From positions 1,550,001-1,614,000 of the forward strand of contig CAWBRV010000003.1 in the NCBI GenBank assembly GCA_963791225.1: a stretch of 64,000 nt of DNA, given 5' to 3'. Under the pieces are notes generated by a model, which had not been told where the DNA came from, ran no database searches, and saw only the letters and a program-made list of their open reading frames with translations. How positions within the stretch are numbered: position 1 is the first letter of the stretch; each line of letters starts with the position of its first letter. The stretch comes from PALSA-612 sp963791225 (GTDB lineage Bacteria; Actinomycetota; Thermoleophilia; Gaiellales; Gaiellaceae). Both the position numbers and the translations under genes were made by a program. Positions 16,601 through 25,910 of the stretch are shown piece after piece.

Positions 16601-17382
16601 GCTCGGGACGCGTCACCGCCAAGCGCGAGCTCGGCCAGCATTTCCTCGTCGACGAGAACATCCTCGGCGTCATCGGCCGACTCGCCGACCTGCGCCCGAC
16701 GGACGTCGTCCTCGAGATCGGCCCCGGTCTCGGTGTCCTCACGCGCTACCTCGCCGAGCGGGTTGCGCGGGTCGTGGCGGTCGAGATCGACCACAGCCTC
16801 GAGCCCCGCCTGACCGCGCGGCTCGCCGGCACCACCAACGCGACGATCGTGTACGGCGACGCGCTCGCGCTCGACCTCGGCGCTCTCGATCCGCCGCCCG
16901 GGAAGCTCGTGGCCAACCTGCCCTACAACGTGGCGACGCCGATCGTCGTCGAGAGCCTGGACGGCCTGCCCAGCGTCGGGCGCTGGTGCGTGATGGTGCA
17001 GCGTGAGGTCGCGGACCGCTTCTTCGCCGAGCCTCGGACGAAGGCGTACGGCGCCGTCTCGGTGCTCGTGCAGCTCGCGGCCGAGCGCACCGGCTTCCAC
17101 CCGGTCGCGCGAACGGTGTTCCGGCCGCGCCCGAACGTCGACTCCGCGCTCGTCGCCTTCGTGCGCATGCCGCTGCCGGCGGACTACGCGGCGATCAAGC
17201 GCATCGTCCAGGGCGCCTTCGCCCACCGGCGCAAGACACTTCCGAACTCCCTCGAGCTGGCCGGCGTCGCGGGCCGCGAGCGGGCGGCTGCCGCGCTCGA
17301 CGAGCTCGGGATCGGCGCCGCTGCCCGTGCAGAGGCGCTTCGCCCCGACCAGTTCGTCGCGCTCACCGGGCTGCTCGCGTGA
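16597..17382 (+). CDS. rsmA: 16S rRNA adenine dimethyltransferase RsmA/KsgA
   Basis: RsmA dimethylates the two adjacent adenines at the 3' end of 16S rRNA with SAM, a late check in small-subunit assembly. The 261-residue protein shows LGQHFLVDENIL, SAM motif I VLEIGPGLGVLT, the acidic VEID, the catalytic NLPYNVATPI and FRPRPNVDSALV. It starts with a GTG that overlaps the tatD stop and ends overlapping the ispE start. Confidence 0.97.
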   Translation: MSSGRVTAKRELGQHFLVDENILGVIGRLADLRPTDVVLEIGPGLGVLTRYLAERVARVVAVEIDHSLEPRLTARLAGTTNATIVYGDALALDLGALDPPPGKLVANLPYNVATPIVVESLDGLPSVGRWCVMVQREVADRFFAEPRTKAYGAVSVLVQLAAERTGFHPVARTVFRPRPNVDSALVAFVRMPLPADYAAIKRIVQGAFAHRRKTLPNSLELAGVAGRERAAAALDELGIGAAARAEALRPDQFVALTGLLA

Positions 17383-18197
17383 CCCGCGCGGCCGCCCCGG
17401 CCAAGATCAATCTCGCGCTCGTCGTCGGTCCGCGCCGCGGCGACGGCAAGCACGAGGTGGCGACCGTGCTGCAGCGGGTCGACCTTGCCGACTCGATCGT
17501 GCTCGAGCCGGCCGACCGCCTGCGCGTGAGCGGGTTCGCCGGCGACACGCTCGTCGAGAGTGCGCTCACCGAGCTCGCGGCTGCCGCCGATGTGGCCCCG
17601 TCCTGGCACGTGGCGATCGAGAAGCGGATCCCGGTCGCGGCCGGTCTCGGCGGCGGCAGCTCCGACGCCGCTGCCGCGCTCCGGCTCGCGAACGAGACGC
17701 TCGCGACGCCGCTTCTGCCCGCTCGCCTGAGCGAGCTGGCCGCCCGGATCGGAGCCGACGTCCCGTTCTTCCTGGAGCCCGGGCCGCAGCTCGGGACGGG
17801 GGACGGGAGCGAGCTCACGCCCGTCTCGATCCCGGACGCGTATCACGTTCTGCTCCTCCTGCCGGACGGAGCGGAGAAGGAGTCGACCGGAGCTGTCTAC
17901 GAGGCGTTTGACCGGCGCAGGGGCGAGGCGGGCTTCGACCGCCGCAGCCGCGAGCTCGTCGCGGGGCTCGACGCAGTTCGGTCACCTCGCGACCTGGCCG
18001 GCTTGCCACGGAACGACCTGGCGTCTTCGCTGCACGCGGCGGAGCTCGAACGGCTGGGAGCCTTCCGCGCCGACGTGAGCGGAGCCGGCTCGGCGGTCTA
18101 CGGACTTTTCGAGGACGAGGCGTCCGCGGGCTCGGCGGCAGAGGCGTTGGCCCGGGTCGGGACGGCCTGGATCTGCCGTCCGACGTGGTACGGTTGA
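17379..18197 (+). CDS. ispE: 4-diphosphocytidyl-2-C-methyl-D-erythritol kinase
   Basis: IspE is the GHMP kinase of the non-mevalonate (MEP) isoprenoid pathway. The 272-residue protein has the N-terminal PAKINLALVV, the ATP loop VAAGLGGGSSDAAAALR and the C-terminal GHMP motif VSGAGSAVYGLF. It is the last gene of the metG-tatD-rsmA-ispE run and overlaps rsmA by 4 bases. It indicates that the organism makes isoprenoids by the MEP route. Confidence 0.96.
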   Translation: MTRAAAPAKINLALVVGPRRGDGKHEVATVLQRVDLADSIVLEPADRLRVSGFAGDTLVESALTELAAAADVAPSWHVAIEKRIPVAAGLGGGSSDAAAALRLANETLATPLLPARLSELAARIGADVPFFLEPGPQLGTGDGSELTPVSIPDAYHVLLLLPDGAEKESTGAVYEAFDRRRGEAGFDRRSRELVAGLDAVRSPRDLAGLPRNDLASSLHAAELERLGAFRADVSGAGSAVYGLFEDEASAGSAAEALARVGTAWICRPTWYG

Positions 18198-18203
18198 CCG
18201 GCC

Positions 18204-18608
18204 GTGGCGGAGCAGGCGCAGCAGCCGGAGCATCCGACGACACCGAGTCAGCCCGCGAGCACCGGGCGGTCGTCGAGGCTGTTCATCTGGAACACGAAGA
18301 CGAAGATCGCGCTCGGGATCGCCGCCGCGGAGGCGCTCATCGTCTGGATCAAGAGCGACTTCACGACCTGGACGGTCGTGATCATCTCGGTCCCGATCAT
18401 CCTCTTCTATGTTCTCGCCGGGCGGACGCTCGAATCGAGCCTCTGGCGAGACATCTCCTGGGTTGCCGCAACCGCGCAGGCGCTGGCCGTCGTGGCCGTG
18501 ATCCTGTTCGAGGTCGTCTCCGCGCTCGCGCTGATCCTGGCGGCGATCTTCGCAGCGGTCGTGCTCCTGCTCCTGCTCTCCGACCGGCCTCAACAGAAAC
18601 CGAAGTAG
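18204..18608 (+). CDS. small four-helix membrane protein
   Basis: The 134-residue protein has a polar Gln/Pro/Ser N-terminus followed by four close hydrophobic segments (about residues 34-48, 54-70, 80-102 and 104-124) and a short basic end. I do not recognise a family. TACGGT (18189-18194) lies 9 bases before the GTG, so it may have its own start within the end of ispE. It may also be the tail of that operon. tRNA-Gln follows. Confidence 0.7.
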   Translation: MAEQAQQPEHPTTPSQPASTGRSSRLFIWNTKTKIALGIAAAEALIVWIKSDFTTWTVVIISVPIILFYVLAGRTLESSLWRDISWVAATAQALAVVAVILFEVVSALALILAAIFAAVVLLLLLSDRPQQKPK

Positions 18609-18614
18609 CCGACC

Positions 18615-18620
18615 TATACT
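18615..18620 (+). promoter_or_regulatory. -10 element of tRNA-Gln
   Basis: TATACT, nearly consensus, ends 10 bases before the mature 5' end of the tRNA. No convincing -35 is found at the usual distance. Confidence 0.55.
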
Positions 18621-18630
18621 CGGCTTCCGG

Positions 18631-18701
18631 TGGGGCGTAGCCAAGTGGTAAGGCAGCGGGTTTTGGTCCCGCGATCCCAGGTTCGAATCCTGGCGCCCCA
18701 G
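18631..18701 (+). tRNA. tRNA-Gln (anticodon TTG)
   Basis: A full cloverleaf can be drawn. The acceptor arm is TGGGGCG (18631-18637) with CGCCCCA (18694-18700) and discriminator G. The anticodon stem GCGGG/CCCGC encloses loop TTTTGGT with anticodon TTG at 18663-18665. The T arm CCAGG/CCTGG carries the TTCGAAT loop. The following bases are CCT, so the CCA end is not encoded and must be added. T at position 1 paired with A is typical of glutamine tRNAs. Confidence 0.97.
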
Positions 18702-18741
18702 CCTCTCGCGGTGGCTCTCACCCGGGATTGACCCAAGCCAG

Positions 18742-20082
18742 ATGAGCTCGAACGAGACCTCCCTCGCCGCCGTCGTCATGGCCGCAGGCCTCGGCACGCG
18801 CATGCGCTCGAAGCTGCCGAAGCACCTGCACCCGCTGCTCGGGCGGAGGCTGATGGACTGGCCGATCGAGGCCACCCGAGCGCTCGACCCGCACCCGCTC
18901 GTGGTCGTCCTGTCGCCGGAGACCGCGGAGGCCGCCGGAGCCGTCGACGGCGCGCAAGTCGCAATCCAGCGCGAGCCGCGCGGAACCGGCGACGCCGTCG
19001 CGTCCGCGCGCCGCGAGCTCGACGGCTTCGACGGCAACGTGCTCGTGCTCTCGGGCGACGTGCCGCTTCTCACGGCCGCCCTCTTGCGCGACGTCGTCGC
19101 CGAGCACCGCCGTCAGTCGGCCGACGTCACCGTCCTCTCCTTCGAGCCGCCCGACGCGGGCGCGTATGGACGTGTCCTACGAGGTCTGGACGGCGCCCTG
19201 AGCGCGATCGTGGAGGCCGGCGACGCGTCGCCCGAGGAGCTCGCGATCCGCGAGGTGAACAGCTCGATCTACGTCTTCGCCGCGCAAGCCCTCTGGTCGG
19301 CACTGGACCACCTCGACCCGCACAACGCCCAGGGCGAGCTCTACCTCACGGACTCCGTCCGGCACATCGTCGGGGAGGGTGGAAAGGGCGCGGTGCACCT
19401 GGCTCCGGACCCACTCGAGGCGCTCGGCGTCAACACGCGGACCGAGCTCGCAGCCGCCGCTGCCGGCCTTCGCGACCGGATCAACGAGGCGCACATGTCG
19501 GCGGGCGTCGGCATCGTCGATCCGCGCACGACATGGATCGAGGCCGGCGTCGAGCTCGGCGAGGACGTCGTCATCCATCCGTTCACCGTGCTCGCCGGCG
19601 GCACAAGGGTCGAGCCGGGCGCCGTGGTCGGTCCGCACGCCGTCCTGGTCGACGCGGTCGTCGGGTCGGATGCGTCGGTGGGGCCGTTCTGTTACCTTCG
19701 CCCCGGCACGGTCGTCGAGGCGGGAGCGAAGGCGGGTACGTTCGTTGAGATCAAGAATTCGCGCATCGGCGCGCGCACGAAGGTGCCGCACCTCTCGTAC
19801 ATCGGCGACGCGGACATCGGCGAGGACACGAATATCGCTGCCGCCAACGTGACCGCGAACTTCTCGCACCGTCCGGACGGCGGCAAGAGCCGCACCACCA
19901 TCGGGCGCAACGTCAGGACCGGCGTCGACAATACGTTCGTCGCCCCGGTCGACGTCGGCGACGATGCATGGGTCTATCCCGGAACGGTGATTACGGAGGA
20001 CGTCCCGCCGGCCGCGCTGGCCGGGTTCCCGCCGCGTCAAGTCAACAAGGAAGGCTATGTCCGTCGAGAGCGCGACGACTGA
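18742..20082 (+). CDS. glmU: bifunctional UDP-N-acetylglucosamine pyrophosphorylase / glucosamine-1-phosphate acetyltransferase
   Basis: GlmU makes UDP-GlcNAc for peptidoglycan. In the 446-residue protein the N-terminal nucleotidyltransferase has VVMAAGLGTRMRS, GTGDAV, the metal-binding SGDVPLL and VNSSIYVF. From about residue 250 a left-handed beta-helix of hexapeptide repeats forms the acetyltransferase, with the C-terminal LSYIGDADIG, NVTANFSHRPDGGKSRT and the acceptor-binding region. Its last 26 bases overlap prs, so the two are coupled, as in many Gram-positive bacteria. Confidence 0.97.
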   Translation: MSSNETSLAAVVMAAGLGTRMRSKLPKHLHPLLGRRLMDWPIEATRALDPHPLVVVLSPETAEAAGAVDGAQVAIQREPRGTGDAVASARRELDGFDGNVLVLSGDVPLLTAALLRDVVAEHRRQSADVTVLSFEPPDAGAYGRVLRGLDGALSAIVEAGDASPEELAIREVNSSIYVFAAQALWSALDHLDPHNAQGELYLTDSVRHIVGEGGKGAVHLAPDPLEALGVNTRTELAAAAAGLRDRINEAHMSAGVGIVDPRTTWIEAGVELGEDVVIHPFTVLAGGTRVEPGAVVGPHAVLVDAVVGSDASVGPFCYLRPGTVVEAGAKAGTFVEIKNSRIGARTKVPHLSYIGDADIGEDTNIAAANVTANFSHRPDGGKSRTTIGRNVRTGVDNTFVAPVDVGDDAWVYPGTVITEDVPPAALAGFPPRQVNKEGYVRRERDD

Positions 20083-21127
20083 GACGTTCAGGCTCCCGGG
20101 CCTCGAGACGGTTGGGCTCCCGGAGCGCCCCGAGGTGAGCACGGGCCATTACATCGAGCGCGGACCGTCCAAGCGGCTGATGGTGTTCTCGGGGAGCTCT
20201 CATCCCGATCTCGCCGCGGCCATCGCGGAGAAGCTCGGCGTCCAGCTGGGCGAGATCGTCCTCGAGACGTTCCCGAACGGCGAGACCTACTGCCGCTATT
20301 GCGAGTCGATCCGAGGCTCCGACCTGTTCCTAGTGCAGACGGGCTGCGCGCCGGTCGACCGGAACCTGATGGAGCTCTGTCTGATGATCCAGGCCGCGAA
20401 GCTCGCATCCGCGAAGCGCATCACCGCCGTCATCCCTTGGTTCCCGTACTCGCGGCAGGACCGCAAGGCCAAGCCGCGCGAGCCGATCTCGGGCCGCTAC
20501 GTCGCGGACATGCTGCAGCTGGCCGGCGCCGACCGCGTCCTGACGATGGACCTCCACGCGGGCCAGATCCAGGGCTTCTTCAACATCCCGGTCGACCACA
20601 TGACCGCGCTGCCGCTGTTCGGCCGCCACTTCCGCGACCTCGGCCTCGAAGGGGACGGGATCGTTTCCGTAGCTCCGGATGCAGGTCGCGCCAAGCACGC
20701 AGTGCGCTTCGCGGAGATGATCGGCGCCGGCTTCGCGGTCATGCACAAGATGCGATCGAGCCCTGACACCGTGGAGATGACCGAGGTCACCGGGCGCGTG
20801 CGCGACAAGGTCGCGATCATCGGCGACGACGTCTCGACGACCGGCAGCACGCTGATCGCCGGCGCTGAGGCGCTCAAGCAGCAAGGCGCGACCGACGTCT
20901 GGGCCTTCCTCACGCACGCCCTGTTCTCCGAGGAGGGGCTGAAGGCGATTGCCGACTCCGACCTCGCCGGGGTCGTCGTCACCGACACCGTTCCGATCGA
21001 CCCGACGCACCGGCCCGAGAAGATGACGGTGCTGCCGATCTCCGGCTTGCTTGCCGAGACGATCATGAACGTCTTCTCCGACGACTCCGTCTCCGCCATC
21101 TTCGGCGGCGACACCCAGCTCTTCTAG
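20057..21127 (+). CDS. prs: ribose-phosphate pyrophosphokinase
   Basis: The enzyme makes PRPP for nucleotide, histidine and tryptophan synthesis. The protein is 356 residues, about 40 longer than usual because of an N-terminal extension before RLMVFSGSSHPDLA. Motifs are FPNGETYCRY, PWFPYSRQDRKAKPREPI, the DLHAGQIQGFF metal-binding loop and the PRPP loop GDDVSTTGST. The ATG at 20057 lies inside glmU; an internal start nearer the core cannot be ruled out. Confidence 0.96.
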   Translation: MSVESATTETFRLPGLETVGLPERPEVSTGHYIERGPSKRLMVFSGSSHPDLAAAIAEKLGVQLGEIVLETFPNGETYCRYCESIRGSDLFLVQTGCAPVDRNLMELCLMIQAAKLASAKRITAVIPWFPYSRQDRKAKPREPISGRYVADMLQLAGADRVLTMDLHAGQIQGFFNIPVDHMTALPLFGRHFRDLGLEGDGIVSVAPDAGRAKHAVRFAEMIGAGFAVMHKMRSSPDTVEMTEVTGRVRDKVAIIGDDVSTTGSTLIAGAEALKQQGATDVWAFLTHALFSEEGLKAIADSDLAGVVVTDTVPIDPTHRPEKMTVLPISGLLAETIMNVFSDDSVSAIFGGDTQLF

Positions 21128-21160
21128 ACCACCTCGCGCGGGCCTACAAGCGTCCGCCGC

Positions 21161-21166
21161 TACAAT
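21161..21166 (+). promoter_or_regulatory. -10 element for leaderless rplY
   Basis: TACAAT ends 8 bases before the GTG of the L25 gene. No Shine-Dalgarno is present between them. Confidence 0.55.
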
Positions 21167-21174
21167 CCGCCGCC

Positions 21175-21876
21175 GTGGCCGGAGAACGAGTCAAGCTGGA
21201 GGCACAGGAGCGCGAGAGCACGGGCACGAGCGCCGCTGCCCGGCTGCGTCGCGAAGGGATCATCCCCGGCGTCCTCTACGGCCGCGGGAAGACGCCGCAC
21301 GCGATCGCGGTGCCGGAGCGTGAGCTGCGCAGCGCGCTGAGCGGCCCGGCCGGCCGCCACGCGATCCTCGACGTCGTGCTCTCGGGCCAGAAGACGTCGC
21401 ACGCGTCGATCCTCAAGGACTACCAGGTCGATCCGATCCGTGGCAAGATCACGCACTTCGACCTGCACGAGGTCCGCCTCGACCAGGCGATCACGGCGCA
21501 GGTCGCGATCGAGCTCGAGGGAGAGTCGCCCGGCGTCAAGGTGGGCGGCGTCCTGTCGGCGCTCGTCCGCGAGGTCAGCGTCGAGGCGCTGCCGCTCGAG
21601 ATTCCCGACCGCCTTTTGCTCGACATCAGCGGCGCCGAGATCGGCATGAACCTGCGAGTCGCCGACCTCGTCGCACCCGAGGGCACGCGGATCCTCGACG
21701 ATCCCGACACGGTCGTCGTCACCGTTGCGGCGCCGCGCGTCGAGGTCGAGGAGGAGCCCGAGGAGGAGCTGGCCGAGGGCGAGGAGCCGGCCGAGGGCGA
21801 GGAGCCCAGTGGCGAGGCCGCTTCTGGCGATGGCGCGGACGGCGGCGGGGCATCGTCGGACTCCGACGAGGGCTAG
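21175..21876 (+). CDS. rplY: 50S ribosomal protein L25, CTC (general stress) form
   Basis: L25 binds 5S rRNA in the large subunit. The protein is 233 residues, the long CTC form. The N-terminal L25 domain (about 1-90, with RREGIIPGVLYGRG) is followed by the TL5 C-terminal beta domain (about 95-185, with VKVGGVLSALVREV) and then an acidic Glu/Gly/Ala tail. Part of the tail is encoded by an 18-base tandem repeat. Pth follows 3 bases later, the common L25-Pth pair. Confidence 0.95.
   Translation: MAGERVKLEAQERESTGTSAAARLRREGIIPGVLYGRGKTPHAIAVPERELRSALSGPAGRHAILDVVLSGQKTSHASILKDYQVDPIRGKITHFDLHEVRLDQAITAQVAIELEGESPGVKVGGVLSALVREVSVEALPLEIPDRLLLDISGAEIGMNLRVADLVAPEGTRILDDPDTVVVTVAAPRVEVEEEPEEELAEGEEPAEGEEPSGEAASGDGADGGGASSDSDEG
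21771..21806 (+). repeat. two tandem 18-base repeats in the L25 tail
   Basis: GGCCGAGGGCGAGGAGCC occurs twice head to tail (21771-21788 and 21789-21806) and encodes the acidic AEGEEP units. Copy number may vary between strains without breaking the frame. Confidence 0.85.
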
Positions 21877-21879
21877 CCC

Positions 21880-22473
21880 GTGCGCCTGTTCCGTCGGGGC
21901 GAGAGCGCCTCGACGCTCGACCTGCTCGTCGCAGGGCTCGGTAACCCCGGGCGCGAGTACGCGGCGACCCGCCACAACGCGGGCTGGCTCGTGGCCGACG
22001 AGTTGGCGGCGCGACACGACGGGTCGTGGAAATCGAAGTTCTCCGGCCGGCTCGCCGAGGTGCGACTGGACGACCTGCGGCTTGGCCTGCTGAAGCCGGA
22101 GACGTACATGAACGAGTCCGGGCGCTCGATCGGCGCCGCCGCGCGGTTCTTCAAGGTCGAGCCCGGGACCCTTGTCGTCGTCCACGACGACGTCGACCTC
22201 GCGGAGGGCAGGCTGCAGGCGAGGCTGGGCGGCGGCCTGGCGGGCCACAACGGACTGCGCTCGATCGCCCAGACGCTCGGGTCGCAGGACTTCCTGCGCC
22301 TTCGAGTCGGCGTCGGCCGGCCCGGTCGCGGCGACCGGCGCTCGGTTGCCGACTACGTCCTCGCCGAGTTCGACCCGACCGTCGACGTGTCTGAGCTCAT
22401 CGGCCGTGCCGCAAACGCCGTCGAGACGATGGCTCGCGACGGTCTCGAGGAGGCGCAAAAGCGCTTCAACTGA
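21880..22473 (+). CDS. pth: peptidyl-tRNA hydrolase
   Basis: Pth frees tRNA from peptidyl-tRNAs dropped by stalled ribosomes. The 197-residue protein has GLGNPGREYAATRHNAGW with the catalytic His, LKPETYMNESG, VVHDDVDLAEG with the catalytic Asp and GGGLAGHNGLRS. It starts with a GTG 3 bases after rplY. The 212 bases after it, before mfd, show no RNA gene or convincing long frame, only a weak TAGACT -10-like hexamer near 22635. Confidence 0.96.
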   Translation: MRLFRRGESASTLDLLVAGLGNPGREYAATRHNAGWLVADELAARHDGSWKSKFSGRLAEVRLDDLRLGLLKPETYMNESGRSIGAAARFFKVEPGTLVVVHDDVDLAEGRLQARLGGGLAGHNGLRSIAQTLGSQDFLRLRVGVGRPGRGDRRSVADYVLAEFDPTVDVSELIGRAANAVETMARDGLEEAQKRFN

Positions 22474-22685
22474 TGCGGTCTCTGCCCGACGGCCTTCGAC
22501 GACAGTCACACAATCGTCACGGATGTGTACAGACAGGTCACACTTTTCGGATTACGATGGAACGTGGGTGGTGGGCTGGGGTGCCCCGGCCGGTCGGGTT
22601 CGCGACTGTTGGGAGCCCGGTGGGCCGGGATAGCCCGCCAGACGTAGACTGACGGGGGCGGAACCGGGAGGTTTCGCCAGTCGTC

Positions 22686-25600
22686 ATGGACCGGCCGGTG
22701 CTCGACATCCTTGCGCGGGAGCTCGCGGAGAGCGAGCGTCTTGTCGCGTTCGCGGAGGCGCTCGGGCGGGCCGACGCACGCGTGTCCGAGCCGGCGCTGC
22801 CGCTGTTGCTCGCGGCGCTGCATCTGCGGGTCGAGCGCGGGCTCGTCTGCCTTCTGCCCGAGGACGCGGAGGCGCGGGACGCCGCCGAGGCGGCGGCCTG
22901 GTTCCTCGGCGAGGACGTCGTCGCCTTCATGCCGAGTCGTGGCGTCTCGTTCGACTCCGGCCTCGAGCCGCCGCCGCACCTCGTCGGCGAGCGCTTCCGC
23001 TCGCTCGACGTGCTCGAGGCCGGCGGCCTCGTGTGCGTCTCCGCCGCCGCGATCGCGGAGCCGCTGCCTCCACCGCACGCGCGCCCGGAGTCGATCTCCG
23101 TTCGGCCCGGCGACGAAACCGGAGTCGCCGGGCTCGCCGAGCGGCTCTCCCTGGCCGGCTACGAGCGGTTCGAGCGCGCCGAGGAGCGCGGCCAGTTCGC
23201 GGTGCGCGGCGGAATCGTCGACGTCTACCCGGTCACAGGCCGCGAGCCGGTCCGCGTCGAGTTCTTCGGCGACGAGGTCGAGGCGATCCGCGCGTTCTCG
23301 CCGTTCACGCAGCGTGCGCTTCGCTCGCTGGACGCCGCCTTGCTGTACCCGGCGATCGAGCGGCGGGTCGACCTGCTCGATCCCGGCGATCTGCTGTCGC
23401 GCGACGAGGTGGGCGGTGTGGTGCCGGACGATCTCGTGCCGCCGCTCCCGGTCGATCCGGAGCTGGTCTGGCGGCCGAGCGAGGTCCGCGAGGCGTGGGT
23501 CGAGGAGCTCGGCGAGGCTCGCGAGCTTCCCTCTGCGTCTCTGCTCGACCCGCTGCCGCAAGGGCAGGCCCATTCCTTCGAGGCGCAGCGACCGGCTCTC
23601 GCCGCGCGCGGGCTCGCCGAGGCCGAGAACGAGCTTCAGAGCTTCGTGCGCGGAGGCATCCGCGTCGTCGTTGCGTTTCCGCACCGCGGCGAGGCGCTCC
23701 GGACGCAGGGGCTCCTCCGTCGCATCGACGCTCGCCTGATCGAGTCGGGCGAGCCCCTACCGCAGGATCCCGGTGTCGCCTTTGCCGTCTCGCCTGCCCG
23801 CCGCGGATTCGTCTGGCGCGAGCTCGGCCTCGCGCTGCTCCCGGACACGCAGGTCTTCCGGCGCCGCGCGCCGCGCGGGGACGCGAGGATCGGCCGCGCG
23901 CTGCAGTCGTTCGCAGACCTCCGCACCGGCGACTTCGTCGTCCACGAGGATCACGGCGTCGGCAAGCTGCTCGGCTTCGAGACGAAGACGGTCGCCGGGG
24001 TCACGCGCGACTATCTGTTCGTCGGCTTCCGCGGCGACGACCGGCTGTACGTGCCCCACGAGCAGATCGGCAAGGTCTCGCGCTACGTCGGTGCCGACGC
24101 TCGCTCGCCGGCGCTCTCGCGGCTCGGCGGCAAGGCCTGGCAGCTGATCAAGTCCCGCGCGCGCGAGTCGGCCCGCGAGCTGGCCGGGGAGCTGATCGCG
24201 CTCTATGCGCGCAGGCAGACGACCCCGGGCGTCGCGTACGACCTCACGAGCGACTGGCTGGAGCGGCTCGAGGCGAGCTTCCCCTACCGCGAGACGGACG
24301 ACCAGCGGACGGCGATCGAGGCCGTGAAGGAGGATCTCGAGGCGCCGCGGCCGATGGATCGGCTGGTCTGCGGGGACGTCGGCTTCGGCAAGACGGAGGT
24401 GGCGCTGCGCGCCGCGTTCGCCGTCGCCCTCGACGGGCGCCAGGTGCTGATGCTCGTCCCGACGACCGTGCTCGCCCAGCAGCACTGGAACACGTTCCGC
24501 GAGCGGTTCGCCGACTTCCCGGTGCGCGTGGAGATGGTCTCGCGCTTCCGGAAGCCTGCCGACGTCAAACAGGTGCTGGCCGACTTCACGGCGGGGAAGG
24601 TCGAGGTGCTGATCGGGACGCATCGGATCCTGTCGCGTGACGTGATCCCGAACAGCCTCGGGCTCGTGATCGTGGACGAGGAGCAGCGCTTCGGCGTCGC
24701 GCAGAAGGAGCTTCTTCGCTCGCTGCGACTCGAGGTCGACGTGCTCGCGCTGACCGCGACGCCGATCCCGCGCACGCTGCACATGTCGCTCGCAGGTCTC
24801 CGCGACATTTCGATCATCGAGACGCCCCCGGAGGGCCGACAGGCGATCAGGACGCACGTCGGCGAGTACGACGACGAGCTGGTCAGGACGGCGCTCGCGC
24901 GCGAGCTCGAGCGGGGCGGGCAGTCGTTCTACCTGCACAACCGCGTCGAGACGATCGAGGAGGCGGCCACGAAGCTGCAGGAGCTCTGCCCCGATCTTCG
25001 CTTCCTCGTCGCGCACGGGCAGATGAAGGAACGGGAGCTCGAGAACCGCATGGTCGAGTTCCTCCGTGGAGACGCCGACGTCCTCGTGTCGACGACGATC
25101 ATCGAATCGGGCCTCGACATCCCGCAGGCGAACACGCTCGTGGTCGAGCGGGCCGACCTGCTCGGGCTGGCGCAGCTCTACCAGATCCGCGGTCGCGTCG
25201 GCCGCTCGGAGGTGCCGGCGCACGCATATCTGTTCTACCCCGATGCGATGGAGCTCCCGCCCGAGGCGCGTGCCCGTCTCTCGACACTCGCCGACCACAC
25301 CGAGCTCGGCTCCGGGTTCTCGATCGCGATGCGCGACCTCGAGATCCGCGGCGCCGGCGAGCTCCTCGGCGCCGAGCAGTCGGGCCACGTTGCCGCGCTC
25401 GGGTTCGAGCTCTATGTCGAGCTCCTCAACGAGGCCGTCGCCGAGCTCCAGGGCGGGCGCCGCGTCGTGGCGCGGCCGATTCGCATCGACGCCCGCATCG
25501 ACGCCTTCATCCCGGCGGTCTACGTCGACTCCGAGGCGCTCAAGATCGATCTTCACCGCCGGCTGGCGCTGACGGAGTCCGAGGACGAGCTACGCGAGTT

Positions 25601-25898
25601 GCGGGCCGACGTCGAGGATCGCTACGGGCCGGTTCCGGAGCCCGTCGAGAACCTGTTCACGATCCAGGAGGCGAAGCTGAAGCTCGCGCAGGCCGGGGCC
25701 GACTACCTCGTGTTCCGCGGCGGCAAGCTCTCCATCGGACCACTCGTTCTCGGCTCGGACGACCTGCGCTCGCTGCGGGCTTCCGTCGATACCGCGGTCT
25801 ACTCGACGGGCTCACATGAGGTAACCCTAAGAACTGACACCTTCGCCGTAGCGCTCGTCCTCGCTGATGCTATTCTCGACCTGCGCCGGGCAGCCTGA
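22686..25898 (+). CDS. mfd: transcription-repair coupling factor Mfd
   Basis: Mfd moves RNA polymerase stalled at DNA lesions and recruits UvrA. The 1070-residue protein has the UvrB-like N-terminal module, the RNA-polymerase-interacting (CarD-like) domain from about residue 410 (FVVHEDHGVGKLLGFE), then the RecG-like helicase with Walker A GDVGFGKTEVALRAAF, DEEQ (VIVDEEQRFG), TATPIPRTLHMS and the TRG-region QIRGRVGRS, and a C-terminal domain. The length is a little below the usual 1150. The ATG at 22686 has GGGAGG 14 bases upstream, a loose Shine-Dalgarno. Confidence 0.97.
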   Translation: MDRPVLDILARELAESERLVAFAEALGRADARVSEPALPLLLAALHLRVERGLVCLLPEDAEARDAAEAAAWFLGEDVVAFMPSRGVSFDSGLEPPPHLVGERFRSLDVLEAGGLVCVSAAAIAEPLPPPHARPESISVRPGDETGVAGLAERLSLAGYERFERAEERGQFAVRGGIVDVYPVTGREPVRVEFFGDEVEAIRAFSPFTQRALRSLDAALLYPAIERRVDLLDPGDLLSRDEVGGVVPDDLVPPLPVDPELVWRPSEVREAWVEELGEARELPSASLLDPLPQGQAHSFEAQRPALAARGLAEAENELQSFVRGGIRVVVAFPHRGEALRTQGLLRRIDARLIESGEPLPQDPGVAFAVSPARRGFVWRELGLALLPDTQVFRRRAPRGDARIGRALQSFADLRTGDFVVHEDHGVGKLLGFETKTVAGVTRDYLFVGFRGDDRLYVPHEQIGKVSRYVGADARSPALSRLGGKAWQLIKSRARESARELAGELIALYARRQTTPGVAYDLTSDWLERLEASFPYRETDDQRTAIEAVKEDLEAPRPMDRLVCGDVGFGKTEVALRAAFAVALDGRQVLMLVPTTVLAQQHWNTFRERFADFPVRVEMVSRFRKPADVKQVLADFTAGKVEVLIGTHRILSRDVIPNSLGLVIVDEEQRFGVAQKELLRSLRLEVDVLALTATPIPRTLHMSLAGLRDISIIETPPEGRQAIRTHVGEYDDELVRTALARELERGGQSFYLHNRVETIEEAATKLQELCPDLRFLVAHGQMKERELENRMVEFLRGDADVLVSTTIIESGLDIPQANTLVVERADLLGLAQLYQIRGRVGRSEVPAHAYLFYPDAMELPPEARARLSTLADHTELGSGFSIAMRDLEIRGAGELLGAEQSGHVAALGFELYVELLNEAVAELQGGRRVVARPIRIDARIDAFIPAVYVDSEALKIDLHRRLALTESEDELRELRADVEDRYGPVPEPVENLFTIQEAKLKLAQAGADYLVFRGGKLSIGPLVLGSDDLRSLRASVDTAVYSTGSHEVTLRTDTFAVALVLADAILDLRRAA

Positions 25899-25910
25899 GG
25901 CGCTTTTTCA

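Noticed and set aside
22557..22631. A 24-codon frame starting ATG between pth and mfd, considered as a leader peptide
   Set aside because: There is no ribosome binding site, no conserved motif and no attenuator-like hairpin pair; it fits chance in open GC-rich DNA.
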